Positions 16,197 through 24,284 of a DNA stretch of 64,000 bases are shown one piece after another. Position numbers and translations under genes: made by a program. Source of the stretch: Ornithinibacillus xuwenensis (GTDB lineage Bacteria; Bacillota; Bacilli; Bacillales; Amphibacillaceae); NCBI RefSeq assembly GCF_039614845.1, contig NZ_JBDIML010000003.1:574819-638818 (forward strand), given 5' to 3'. Each line of letters opens with the position of its first letter. Position 1 is the stretch's first letter. The notes beneath the pieces are model-generated. The model was not told where the DNA came from. It made no database searches and saw only the letters and a list, made by a program, of their open reading frames with translations.

Positions 16197-16796
16197 TTAT
16201 TCCATCTTCTCAAATTCTTGAACCATTAAATCATAATTCATTGCTCCAAACGCCCTGTAACTGATAATACCATTAGAATCAATCATATATGTGGTCGGAA
16301 TCGGTTGGATTGCATAGAGATTCGCCACATCTAAATTCGTATCCATTAATATCGGAAATGTTAATTTGAAATCGTCAGTAAACTTCTCCACGTCCTCCAC
16401 ACTTTTTTCTGTGTCTGATAAATTCACTGCTAATATTACAATATCCTTATCTTGATGAAACTCTTCCATATCTGGCATTTCTGCTCGACAAGGTGGACAC
16501 CATGTTGCCCAAAAGTTAATCATCACTCGGCTACCATGGAAATCTGATAGTTTCACCGTATCTCCAGTTAACGTATCCAACTGAAAGTCTGGTGCTTTGT
16601 TACCAACTTCTAATCCAATAACAGGCTCTTTTGTTCCTGTATCACCAGCCTCTTCCTTTTTGGAGTCTTCTTCTACTTCTTGCACATCCTCCACATTCGC
16701 AAATTGATCCGCAGATTTTCTATTGGAATTAATAAAATCAAATAATGCCCACCCTAACATACCAATTACAACAACGATAAGTATCCACTTTTTCAT
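16197..16796 (-). CDS. TlpA/ResA-like membrane-anchored thioredoxin
   Basis: This 199-residue protein has one N-terminal membrane anchor (residues 4-22), an acidic linker and a TlpA/ResA thioredoxin domain on the outer side of the membrane. Active site CPPC is in NFWATWCPPCRAEMPDM near residue 100, and the cis-Pro is in QPIPTTYMID. It reduces disulfides outside the membrane, using electrons relayed by the CcdA protein encoded just upstream. It is the last gene of a three-gene operon. Confidence 0.92.
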   Translation of the reverse strand: MKKWILIVVVIGMLGWALFDFINSNRKSADQFANVEDVQEVEEDSKKEEAGDTGTKEPVIGLEVGNKAPDFQLDTLTGDTVKLSDFHGSRVMINFWATWCPPCRAEMPDMEEFHQDKDIVILAVNLSDTEKSVEDVEKFTDDFKLTFPILMDTNLDVANLYAIQPIPTTYMIDSNGIISYRAFGAMNYDLMVQEFEKME

Positions 16797-16815
16797 GGAA
16801 TATACCTCCTTAATT

Positions 16816-17574
16816 TTATCCTAATCTCGCTAACCATGTATCCTGCACTAAATCTAGTAAAAACCCTGAAATACGTGGCATGAATCCAAAGAACAGAACT
16901 ACCCCCATGATAATCATCATGACTGCACCTATTTTCATAATGACTTCACTATGTCGGATAATCCATCTTGTTTTGCCAATGAAAAATGTTAGGATTACAA
17001 ACGGTAATGTGAATCCAATCACATACATCAATGTATAAAAAATACCTTGACCTGGATTACTAGCAGCTAAAAGCAAAATCGAACCAAACATAGGCCCAAT
17101 ACATGGTGTCCATCCCGCTGCAAATCCTAACCCAATAAAGAAAGTACTAAGATACCCCGCTGGTTTTTTCGTGTAATGAAAGCGTCTTTCCTTCATTAGG
17201 GAAGGTATATTAATCCATCCAGCTACAAATAAACCCATCACGATAATGAAGACTCCAGCTATCCGCTGAATGAGCAATCCGGAATCTCCGATTAATAGCT
17301 GTTGTGCCCACTGTCCTAGAAAAGAAGCACTTGCACCTAAGCTAAGAAATACTAAAGATACAGCTAATAGAAAGAAGAAAGAATGAGCGAATAACTGTCG
17401 AACCATTCTGCTATCCTTACTTCCCTGCAGTTCTTTAACACTAATACCAGTTATGTACGACATATATGCTGGAAAAATTGGTAAAACACAAGGAGATAAA
17501 AAAGATAGTGCACCAGCTCCTATTGCCAAAAGCATTCCAACTAATAACATCGTATCTGTCTCAATAATACCCAT
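16816..17574 (-). CDS. CcdA-like transmembrane thiol-electron transporter
   Basis: This 252-residue protein has about six helices in the CcdA/DsbD-beta family. The two redox Cys are in SFLSPCVLPIFPAYMSYITG and GWTPCIGPMFGS. It carries reducing equivalents from cytosolic thioredoxin to outer thioredoxin-like proteins, here the TlpA-like product of the next gene. The start overlaps the stop of the preceding gene (TAATG), so the two are coupled. Confidence 0.93.
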   Translation of the reverse strand: MGIIETDTMLLVGMLLAIGAGALSFLSPCVLPIFPAYMSYITGISVKELQGSKDSRMVRQLFAHSFFFLLAVSLVFLSLGASASFLGQWAQQLLIGDSGLLIQRIAGVFIIVMGLFVAGWINIPSLMKERRFHYTKKPAGYLSTFFIGLGFAAGWTPCIGPMFGSILLLAASNPGQGIFYTLMYVIGFTLPFVILTFFIGKTRWIIRHSEVIMKIGAVMMIIMGVVLFFGFMPRISGFLLDLVQDTWLARLG

Positions 17575-18242
17575 TATGCATCCCTCTTTTTTAATTTATA
17601 TGTCAGGCTACCAATACTAGCAATGAAAACAACTCCAACAAACCAAGGTGCCATCATATAACCAAAGACCGTAACAAATGGCTGAATCAATGCTAAGCTA
17701 ACCATGCCAAGTGACCAAGTTGTGACAAGAATCATGAACAAGATGAGGATATTCATTCGTTCCCGTAAAAAAAAGAAAATACCAATTAAAATTGCTAACA
17801 GGATTACATATCCGAACGCATACGAATTATCTTCTACAACCAATTGTATGAATTCATATACAAACGAACTAATTAAAAATACGTGAACAAAGGATTCCTT
17901 TAAAGGAAGTATTTTTATGTTTTTTTGTTTTGACTTATTAAGAAGCAACAAAGTAATTAGTACGATAGCAAAATAAAAGGCCTTTGAGTCACTAGGATAA
18001 GCTAGAACCGATAGTGGATCTGAAAGAAAACTAGTAAGATTTAAAACAATTTTCCCTAGCCAAATAAAGATTACAAAGTTGATTAATTGAGAGGTTAGTT
18101 CTTCAAAATGCTTTTTCTTTTGTTCCTTTTTCAAGTCACTATATAAATAGAAGAAAAGAAACCCTATTGCGAAACTTAGAGTAATTATTCCAATTGCTGT
18201 TAATTTGCTTGCTATCGCCATTTCTTGTTCCCCACTTTCCAT
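17574..18242 (-). CDS. Uncharacterised membrane protein in CcdA/TlpA operon
   Basis: This 222-residue protein has five to six predicted helices, a Lys-rich cytoplasmic loop near residues 40-50 (DLKKEQKKKH) and another near 110. I do not recognise the family. It contains no Cys, so it is not itself a thiol relay. It is the first gene of the operon, overlapping ccdA, which suggests that it works with the thiol-reducing pathway, perhaps as a target or chaperone. An in-frame ATG at 18221 is an alternative start. The direct-repeat site B lies 32 bases upstream. Confidence 0.75.
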   Translation of the reverse strand: MESGEQEMAIASKLTAIGIITLSFAIGFLFFYLYSDLKKEQKKKHFEELTSQLINFVIFIWLGKIVLNLTSFLSDPLSVLAYPSDSKAFYFAIVLITLLLLNKSKQKNIKILPLKESFVHVFLISSFVYEFIQLVVEDNSYAFGYVILLAILIGIFFFLRERMNILILFMILVTTWSLGMVSLALIQPFVTVFGYMMAPWFVGVVFIASIGSLTYKLKKRDA

Positions 18243-18273
18243 ACGCTTTCCAATTGTATCTTACCCTTCTAAT

Positions 18274-18290
18274 ATGAAAATTTGATGAAA
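18274..18290 (-). promoter_or_regulatory. Direct repeats for an OmpR-type regulator, site B
   Basis: On the minus strand TTTCAT-CAAAT-TTTCAT is an exact 11-bp-spaced repeat. It lies just upstream of the membrane-protein/ccdA/tlpA operon and resembles site A at 14092-14108. Confidence 0.65.
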
Positions 18291-18311
18291 GTCATCAACA
18301 TTTTTTAATAT

Positions 18312-18335
18312 AAAAAAAGAGACAATAAGTCTCTT
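18312..18335 (-). terminator. Terminator after second TauE gene
   Basis: On the minus strand AAGAGAC/GTCTCTT with a 5-base loop is followed by TTTTTTTA. It ends the second yrk-like operon. Confidence 0.78.
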
Positions 18336-18352
18336 CAAGGTGACAAAATTTT

Positions 18353-19135
18353 TCACAAAAACTCCAACCATATTTTTATTGCTGTACCTAGTATTAATAT
18401 GGCTAATATCCATTGCAAGATCTTTGTATTCACTTTTTTCCCAAAGTTAGCTCCTAGAGGGGATGCTATTAGACTCGCGATAATCATAATTACCGCTGGT
18501 ATAAACACTACCTGGCCCGTTAATAATTTCCCAGTAGTCGCTCCAATAGAAGAAATAAAAGTAATCGCTAAAGACGTCGCAATAGTCATACGGGTTGGAA
18601 TTTTTAACACTAATAGCATAATGGGTACTAAAATAAACGCACCTGCTGCTCCAACTATTCCCGCACCAATACCGACTAGGAACGCTAGGAATGCTGCAAG
18701 CCATTTATTAAAAGTAACCTGTGCTAACGGGATGTCATCGATGTCTTTTTTGGGCACAAACATCATAACTGCAGCAATAGTTGCCAATACTCCATAAACA
18801 AAGTTTACTCCGCCACTAGTCATCATTTGAGAGCCATATCCACCAATAAAACTCCCTACTAAAATACTTACACCCATGTAGATGATTAATGTCTTATTCA
18901 GGTATCCACCTTTTCGGTAGGCCCATACGCCACCAATTGTTGCAAAAAGAACCTGTACGGCACTAATTCCAGATACTTCATGTGCTGTAAAAGCAGTTAA
19001 TCCCAACATTGGTGGGATATAAAGCAACATCGGATATTTGATAATCGAACCACCTATTCCGACCATACCGGAAACAAATGAACCAATAAAACCAATTAAG
19101 AAAATCGCTATAATAAACAAAATACTATACTCCAT
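18353..19135 (-). CDS. TauE/SafE-family exporter (YrkJ-like), copy 2
   Basis: This 260-residue paralogue of the protein at 8483-9262 shares the same motifs (VSGMVGIGGSIIKYPMLLYI near the start and GIVGAAGAFILVPIMLLVL in the middle). It is a probable sulfite or sulfur-anion exporter in the membrane. It is the last gene of the second yrk-like operon, 44 bases after the dioxygenase gene, and closes with a terminator. The two copies are similar enough to be recent duplicates, but codons differ throughout. Confidence 0.9.
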   Translation of the reverse strand: MEYSILFIIAIFLIGFIGSFVSGMVGIGGSIIKYPMLLYIPPMLGLTAFTAHEVSGISAVQVLFATIGGVWAYRKGGYLNKTLIIYMGVSILVGSFIGGYGSQMMTSGGVNFVYGVLATIAAVMMFVPKKDIDDIPLAQVTFNKWLAAFLAFLVGIGAGIVGAAGAFILVPIMLLVLKIPTRMTIATSLAITFISSIGATTGKLLTGQVVFIPAVIMIIASLIASPLGANFGKKVNTKILQWILAILILGTAIKIWLEFL

Positions 19136-19179
19136 GAAACACCCCCCTTGTAGGAAAGGATCCAGAAAGATGGGTCTCC

Positions 19180-20307
19180 TTATCCTTCAACCGCACAACG
19201 GTTCGGCCCTGTTTCCATTTCTTTTTTCTTTTCTTCTTCCGGGCTTATTTTTCCCATATTCGTCTTGCGAATATCTTCATAAGCATTTGGTTGGGGTGGT
19301 AAATTTTCTGCAACCATTTTCCTGAATTGGCCCTCATCATCCACTTGTAGGCTTGAATTTCGCTGATAAAGGTCGCCCAACCTAGCTGATATTAGTCCAC
19401 CTTTACCAAGTTCTTCTGCAAAGGAGTAATGTGCCGGAAGAACTAATAAGTCCTCCGATAATTCTTTGTAACGATTATAAAGTGTATTGCGTAAGTCGTT
19501 AACCCAATCTTCTGCTAAACCAGCTAAATCAGGGCGTCCAATGGACCTAACGAAGAGAATATCTCCTGTCAGTAAATATTGGTCATCAATTAAGAATGAA
19601 GTACTCCCGATAGTATGTCCCGGCGAATAGATTGGTTGAACTTTTACAGTTCCTCCTACCTGAATATCATTTCCTTCCTCCATTGGTGTGTATTCAAATG
19701 TAACTTCTGTAGCATCTTTAGGAGGTAGGTGGTATGTTGCTCCAACCTTTTCTGCTAGTTGACGTCCTCCAGAAATATGGTCCGCATGTAGATGGGTATC
19801 GAGTACGTGTGTAATCTTTACTCCTCTTTCCTTAGCAAACTCTTCATAGATGTCCGTCATTCGATTGGAATCAATGATTGCCGCTTCCCCATTTACTTCA
19901 ACAAAATAGGACAAGCATCCCTTTCCTAAACGAACAAATTGATAAAGCGTTCCTCCTCCACTTAAATCGCCTACCTTAATAGGTTCTAGGTGTTCACTCC
20001 ATAATTTCATACCGCCTTCGAGACTATACACATTAGAGAATCCCTCATCCTCCAGTAATTCTGCAACCATTTCGGAGGAGCCTCCTTTAGCGCAGACAAC
20101 GATGATCTCTTGTTCTTTCTTAAGCTTTCCTGCTACTGGATCCACACCATCAAGCAAGTTAAAGTATGGTTCGTTGATTACCTCTACTTTACCTCCTTCT
20201 ATTTTCCAGTTGTCAAATTCGTCCGTATTTCGTACATCTAGAATGAGTGATTCTTCGTGTTGAATGACCTTCTTGGCCAATTCTTTTGTGGTCATAATTT
20301 TAACCAT
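19180..20307 (-). CDS. Rhodanese-metallo-beta-lactamase fusion, persulfide dioxygenase-like (YrkH-like), copy 2
   Basis: This 375-residue protein has a rhodanese domain with Cys in VVCAKGGSS, then an ETHE1-like domain with THLHADHISGG, SPGHTIGSTSF and TGDILFVRSIGRPD. It ends in the same GPNRCAV tail as copy 1. It should oxidise low-molecular-weight persulfides to sulfite. It starts at ATG 20307, seven bases after AGGAGG. Unlike copy 1 it has no operator of its own next to the start and depends on the promoter upstream of the cluster. Confidence 0.9.
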   Translation of the reverse strand: MVKIMTTKELAKKVIQHEESLILDVRNTDEFDNWKIEGGKVEVINEPYFNLLDGVDPVAGKLKKEQEIIVVCAKGGSSEMVAELLEDEGFSNVYSLEGGMKLWSEHLEPIKVGDLSGGGTLYQFVRLGKGCLSYFVEVNGEAAIIDSNRMTDIYEEFAKERGVKITHVLDTHLHADHISGGRQLAEKVGATYHLPPKDATEVTFEYTPMEEGNDIQVGGTVKVQPIYSPGHTIGSTSFLIDDQYLLTGDILFVRSIGRPDLAGLAEDWVNDLRNTLYNRYKELSEDLLVLPAHYSFAEELGKGGLISARLGDLYQRNSSLQVDDEGQFRKMVAENLPPQPNAYEDIRKTNMGKISPEEEKKKEMETGPNRCAVEG

Positions 20308-20324
20308 GTATATCCTCCTAGCGA

Positions 20325-20723
20325 TTAAAAAGTCAAGGTGATATTAGCGTCCTTCGCATACTCAATAAATGTCGCAGCACCACCTACTTCAATTCCCTCT
20401 AAAAATGCATCCTTTTCTAAGCTCATTACATCCATTGTCATTTGACAACCTATTAGTTTAATTCTTAATTCTTGTGAGATTTCCACTAACTCTTCTATGG
20501 ACGGAACATTCGCCTGTTTAAACCCTTCCTGAAAATGTTCCTTTCCTTCTGGTAATGGCAGGTTTTTATGAGCTTCCTTATGAATAAGATTTAAACCTTC
20601 AAATGTAAAAAAAATCCCTACTTCTGCATCTGATGCTGCAGCTGCTGTAGCGATATTAAATACTTTATAAGCATCAAAAAGTGATCCATTTGCTGCAATA
20701 ATTGCAACTCTTGTATTTGCCAT
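20325..20723 (-). CDS. DsrE/DsrF-like sulfur-relay protein (YrkE-like), copy 2
   Basis: This 132-residue protein begins TRVAIIAANGSLFDAYKVF and keeps the conserved Cys in LIGCQMTMDVMSL. Length and layout match copy 1 at 10890-11285. It is a sulfane-sulfur relay protein between the TusA-rhodanese fusion and other acceptors. It lies between the fusion and dioxygenase genes of the second operon, with a normal Shine-Dalgarno. Confidence 0.9.
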   Translation of the reverse strand: MANTRVAIIAANGSLFDAYKVFNIATAAAASDAEVGIFFTFEGLNLIHKEAHKNLPLPEGKEHFQEGFKQANVPSIEELVEISQELRIKLIGCQMTMDVMSLEKDAFLEGIEVGGAATFIEYAKDANITLTF

Positions 20724-20761
20724 GAATTATCCTCCATTAATTATATCCTTTTAACTGGGCC

Positions 20762-21310
20762 TTACCATTTACTTATCCCAGGAACCACATTTTTCACATG
20801 GTCAAAACCTTTTTCGGTTAACATTTGAGCCGCTAAATCACTGCGATTTCCAGTCCGACAAATAACATGAAGGTCTTTATTTTTGTCAATTTCATGGAAA
20901 CGCTTCTCCAATTTACCAAGTGGTATGTTAATTGCATCGGGAATATGTCCAAATGCATATTCAGCAGGTTCTCGAACATCCAAAACCGTAATAGACTCCT
21001 CCCCTTCAATTTTATTTCGAAGTTCCTCCAGATCTATTATAGTTTCGTGTTTGGTCTCTTCCTTAGTTTCCGCTTCTGAAGCTTTCCGTATATAATGCTT
21101 TAAGACATCCCCCTCTTCAACGGTTCCTAAATATTGGTGACCTGTACTTTCTGCCCATGCCTTCATATCAGCAGTTGATCCCTTATCGGTTGCTTGTACT
21201 TCTATAACATGTCCTGGTTCTAAATTAGTAATGGCTTTCTTAGTTCTAACGATTGGCATTGGACAGGCTAAACCCTTTGCGTCCAGTATTTCATTCGCTT
21301 TAAAATCCAT
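20762..21310 (-). CDS. TusA-rhodanese fusion protein (YrkF-like), copy 2
   Basis: This 182-residue protein has a TusA domain with CPMP (residues 16-19), a Lys/Glu-rich linker (about 75-90) and a rhodanese domain with catalytic loop CRTGNRS. It ends VVPGISKW. It is the first intact gene of the second yrk-like operon and starts after AGGAGG. The gene before it in the operon is a decayed rhodanese. Confidence 0.9.
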   Translation of the reverse strand: MDFKANEILDAKGLACPMPIVRTKKAITNLEPGHVIEVQATDKGSTADMKAWAESTGHQYLGTVEEGDVLKHYIRKASEAETKEETKHETIIDLEELRNKIEGEESITVLDVREPAEYAFGHIPDAINIPLGKLEKRFHEIDKNKDLHVICRTGNRSDLAAQMLTEKGFDHVKNVVPGISKW

Positions 21311-21323
21311 AACGAATCCTCCT

Positions 21324-21623
21324 TTATTTCTCTACTTCATCTTTCCAAGCCAACATTCCACCAGTCATATTTGTTAAGTCATACCCTTTACCAATTAGAA
21401 AGTTACATGCGTTACTACTCCTCCCTCCAGATTGTCAGACCATATAATGATGTTTATTTTTATCAATCTCATCAATTCGTTCCGGTATTTCTCCTAATGG
21501 AATATGTTTAGCTCCTGGGATTTTGCCTTGAGCAACCTCTTCATCTTCACGAACATCAATAATACTTACCTTTTCTCCTGCTTTTACTTTCTCAGCTAAC
21601 TCTTCTGCAGAAATTTATTTCAT
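21324..21623 (-). pseudogene. Rhodanese gene with two nonsense codons, one at the catalytic Cys
   Basis: From ATG 21623 (after AGGAGG) the reading frame encodes a full 99-residue rhodanese closely like that at 7366-7662, but codon 3 is TAA and the active-site Cys codon is TGA (21435-21437; context HHYMV-stop-QSGGRSSN). All other residues are intact to the final TAA. It was the promoter-proximal gene of the second cluster, behind operator 7. Two independent stops point to a recent pseudogene; a selenocysteine reading is discussed in the findings. Confidence 0.85.
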
Positions 21624-21679
21624 GGTATAGACCTCCTTTTTGATTCAATTGTTATAGTCTCCAAAAGAATTTTTTCTAA

Positions 21680-21695
21680 TTACCTGATTGGGTAT
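21680..21695. promoter_or_regulatory. CstR/CsoR-type operator 7
   Basis: TTACCTGATTGGGTAT differs from the ATACC-N-GGGTAT arms by one base. It lies 57 bases before the decayed rhodanese, which places the second yrk-like operon in the same regulon. Confidence 0.7.
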
Positions 21696-21731
21696 TTTTT
21701 ATAATACAAATTGTTTATTTAACAATATAAA

Positions 21732-21766
21732 AACTCATAAACGTTATTCAAACACGAATATGAGCT
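21732..21766 (-). terminator. Terminator after MFS gene
   Basis: On the minus strand AGCTCATA pairs with TATGAGTT across a long loop and runs into TTTTTATA. Confidence 0.5.
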
Positions 21767-21778
21767 TTCACCATGTTC

Positions 21779-23053
21779 TTATTCATTTTTCCTTCGTAAT
21801 ACCATGACTATCACTGGAACAAGTAATAAAGAAATGATACCACTTCCTATTGATAAAACAGCAAAACTTGAGCCTGCTACAACCATACCAGATAATGCTC
21901 CACCAGCTGCACCTGATAATGCGATGAGAACATCCACTGTTCCTTGAGTTCTAGCTCGATTTAATGGTGTAGTACCATCCACAATTAATGCTGTTCCACT
22001 AATTAAACCAAGATTCCAGCCTAATCCCAATAAAATTAAAGCAATCGTTAAAATAGCTACCGATTCAGTTGGAGCAAAAGCAGCTAGAAGTCCAGCTAGT
22101 AGTAAGGTGATAGCAGAAGCGATGGCCATTTTCTTTCGACCAACTTTATCAATAAGAACTCCAGTTACAAGTGAGGGTAAGTACATGGCTCCAATATGAA
22201 ATCCAATAATTAACCCGACTGCGGATAGTCCATGACCATGCTCCTCCATATGTACTGGAGTCATCGTCATGACTGCAACCATGACAATTTGCGTGACGAC
22301 CATGACTACCGCACCAATCGTAATGGTCCGTTGATTTAGTTTCGGATTTTCTACCAATTTGGGCTTGGTTGATTCTTTACCCTTTTCTTTATGAATAGCA
22401 AGAGCTTGAGCAACTTTAAGCGGATCAGGACGAAGCAATATAAGGAACACAAGACCAGCTAAACTGAATGCTGATCCAGCAAGGATAAATGGCCCAGCTA
22501 ATGCTGGTACACCAATTGACAGCGCAAAATTGCCCATCACATCAACTACATTTGGTCCTGCTACAGCACCAAATGTAGTAGACACCATTGCCATACTAAT
22601 AGCGGTTGCTCGTTGTTTATCACTAGCTAAATCGGTTCCGGCATAACGAGCCTGTAAATTTGTTGCAGTCCCTGCACCATAAATAAATAAAGCGATAAAA
22701 AGCAGGATTACATTGTTATATATAGCGGCAAGTACAACACCTAGTGCACCTATGCCACCAGTAATAAAGCCGGATGCAAGGCCGACACGACGTCCAAATC
22801 GTTGAGAAAGATTTCCAACAATTAACGATGCTCCGGCAGACCCTAGCGTTAGTAATGCTATCGGCACTCCTGCCAATGTATTAGAACCTAGCATATTTTC
22901 TGCAAGTAAAGCACCAACTGTAATGCCAGCGGCCAAGCCCGCCCCACCAAGAACTTGCGCAAAAATAATAATGGCTAATGTACGTTTATATAATTGTTTT
23001 TGTTTTTCAGAGTTATCGATGTAAGACTGGATTAAATTTGTTTGTTTAACCAT
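21779..23053 (-). CDS. MFS transporter in the CstR regulon
   Basis: This 424-residue protein has 12 predicted helices of the major facilitator superfamily. The loop 2-3 signature is GNLSQRFGRRVGLASG and the matching second-half loop is GVLIDKVGRKKMAIAS. The substrate is not predictable from sequence. A perfect CstR-type operator lies 28 bases before its start, so expression should rise on persulfide stress. Export of a sulfur compound or uptake of a protective solute are both possible. Confidence 0.88.
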   Translation of the reverse strand: MVKQTNLIQSYIDNSEKQKQLYKRTLAIIIFAQVLGGAGLAAGITVGALLAENMLGSNTLAGVPIALLTLGSAGASLIVGNLSQRFGRRVGLASGFITGGIGALGVVLAAIYNNVILLFIALFIYGAGTATNLQARYAGTDLASDKQRATAISMAMVSTTFGAVAGPNVVDVMGNFALSIGVPALAGPFILAGSAFSLAGLVFLILLRPDPLKVAQALAIHKEKGKESTKPKLVENPKLNQRTITIGAVVMVVTQIVMVAVMTMTPVHMEEHGHGLSAVGLIIGFHIGAMYLPSLVTGVLIDKVGRKKMAIASAITLLLAGLLAAFAPTESVAILTIALILLGLGWNLGLISGTALIVDGTTPLNRARTQGTVDVLIALSGAAGGALSGMVVAGSSFAVLSIGSGIISLLLVPVIVMVLRRKNE

Positions 23054-23080
23054 ACTAATATCCCCCAGACGTCCACTTTT

Positions 23081-23096
23081 TTATACCCTTATGGGT
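23081..23096. promoter_or_regulatory. CstR/CsoR-type operator 8
   Basis: ATACCCTTATGGGTAT is a perfect match to both arms, directly upstream of the MFS gene at 21779-23053. Confidence 0.85.
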
Positions 23097-23180
23097 ATAC
23101 TTGTAATCTATCTCATTATATATCTAGTAATTCAACTTTGCAATATACCTTTACAGTTATATATTCTTGTGGGTAGATAC

Positions 23181-23210
23181 AAAAAAGCCGATTCTAAAGT
23201 GAAATCGGCT
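23181..23210 (-). terminator. Terminator after macrolide phosphotransferase gene
   Basis: On the minus strand AGCCGATT/AATCGGCT is followed by TTTTTTG. Confidence 0.82.
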
Positions 23211-23245
23211 GAACATATTTTGAACAATGACTGACGATTAGAATT

Positions 23246-24151
23246 TTAATTTTTATTCAAACCTAAACTGTTTTTGGCCATTTGTACATATTCATCCAGT
23301 CCAGAGATTAATGCGAACTCGGCTATATCAACAGGGAATGCTGCAGTTAATTCAATGATATGTTCTTTTATCTTTGGCCAGTGGTATCCGCCTGCTTCTT
23401 TGTAAGCCTTAATCAGTTTTTCAAGTCCTTCTTCACCAAACACACTATAATGTAGCACAAAATCCTTCGAAATATCCGCTACCTTGGCTTCGGTCCAATC
23501 AATTAAACCTGTTACTTTAGCTTCCTTATCAACGAGAATGTGACCTGGGTGTATATCTCCATGAATTAATCCAGTTTCCTTAGGCCACATTTCTTCGTCA
23601 TTCACCCATTTCTGCCACCTGTTCCATAATGCCTCTCCCACTCCAAATTTCTCCTTCACGGCATCCATACGCTTTTTCATGGTTAGTCTTACTTCATCCG
23701 GTGTTTGCACTACAATCCCAGCCTCTTCTGCTTGATCACTTGGTATTCCATGAAGTGTTGCCAATACATTACCAAGTGACCGATGAAAATCTTCTGGAAC
23801 ATTTTTTTCATCAATCTCAAAAACATATACTTTGCGTTCAGGATCTATCGTACCAGCTGGAACACCTGTTAACTTCCTATACGAAATCAATTCTTCGGTG
23901 TAAATTTCCCAATTTGGCGCTTCAAAGCTGGTGTGTGCGTTCACAAGATCCAATGCCATCTTTTCTGATTTCGTTCTTGGGAATACATCTGGACGCCTTG
24001 GAAGACGTAGCACCCATTCTACTTCTTCTTGATCAAAAGCAAAAACAACCTGAAAATCCAATCCTGATTCATTAAATACAAGAGTATCCTCTTTTAAATG
24101 AAGCCCATGTTTTTCTGCAATTTTCATTACCTCTTGTTTTGATTTACTCAT
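23246..24151 (-). CDS. mph: Mph-family macrolide 2'-phosphotransferase
   Basis: This 301-residue kinase of the Mph family, within the aminoglycoside phosphotransferase fold, has the catalytic loop LIHGDIHPGHILVD and the metal motif GLIDWTEAKVADISKD. The N-terminal lobe carries VEWVLRLPRRPDVFPRTKSE, highly typical of Mph enzymes. It phosphorylates the 2'-OH of macrolides such as erythromycin. Full length. Bacillaceae genomes often carry such genes on the chromosome, so it may be intrinsic rather than acquired. The Shine-Dalgarno lies in the loop of a hairpin at 24152-24172. Confidence 0.93.
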   Translation of the reverse strand: MSKSKQEVMKIAEKHGLHLKEDTLVFNESGLDFQVVFAFDQEEVEWVLRLPRRPDVFPRTKSEKMALDLVNAHTSFEAPNWEIYTEELISYRKLTGVPAGTIDPERKVYVFEIDEKNVPEDFHRSLGNVLATLHGIPSDQAEEAGIVVQTPDEVRLTMKKRMDAVKEKFGVGEALWNRWQKWVNDEEMWPKETGLIHGDIHPGHILVDKEAKVTGLIDWTEAKVADISKDFVLHYSVFGEEGLEKLIKAYKEAGGYHWPKIKEHIIELTAAFPVDIAEFALISGLDEYVQMAKNSLGLNKN

Positions 24152-24172
24152 CGATTATCACCCTCCTAATCG
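24152..24172 (-). promoter_or_regulatory. Hairpin presenting the mph ribosome-binding site, with a short upstream ORF
   Basis: CGATTA and TAATCG form a 6-bp stem whose loop contains GGAGGG immediately before the mph ATG. Upstream, 24199-24246 (minus) encodes a 15-residue ORF (MLNIKNTAGRKLVWE). A translational-attenuation leader is possible but unproven. The rest of 24173-24284 shows nothing else. Confidence 0.35.
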
Positions 24173-24284
24173 TGGTGCGAAATCTCCCATCCAACGTTCT
24201 ACTCCCAGACTAATTTTCTTCCTGCTGTATTCTTTATATTCAACATCCGATGTATTTATCCTTGTTTCTTTAACACGTATTAAT

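Noticed and set aside
21435..21437. Selenocysteine reading of the TGA in the rhodanese
   Set aside because: Not accepted as the main call because a TAA interrupts codon 3 and no SECIS-like hairpin was seen after the TGA; kept as a finding to check.
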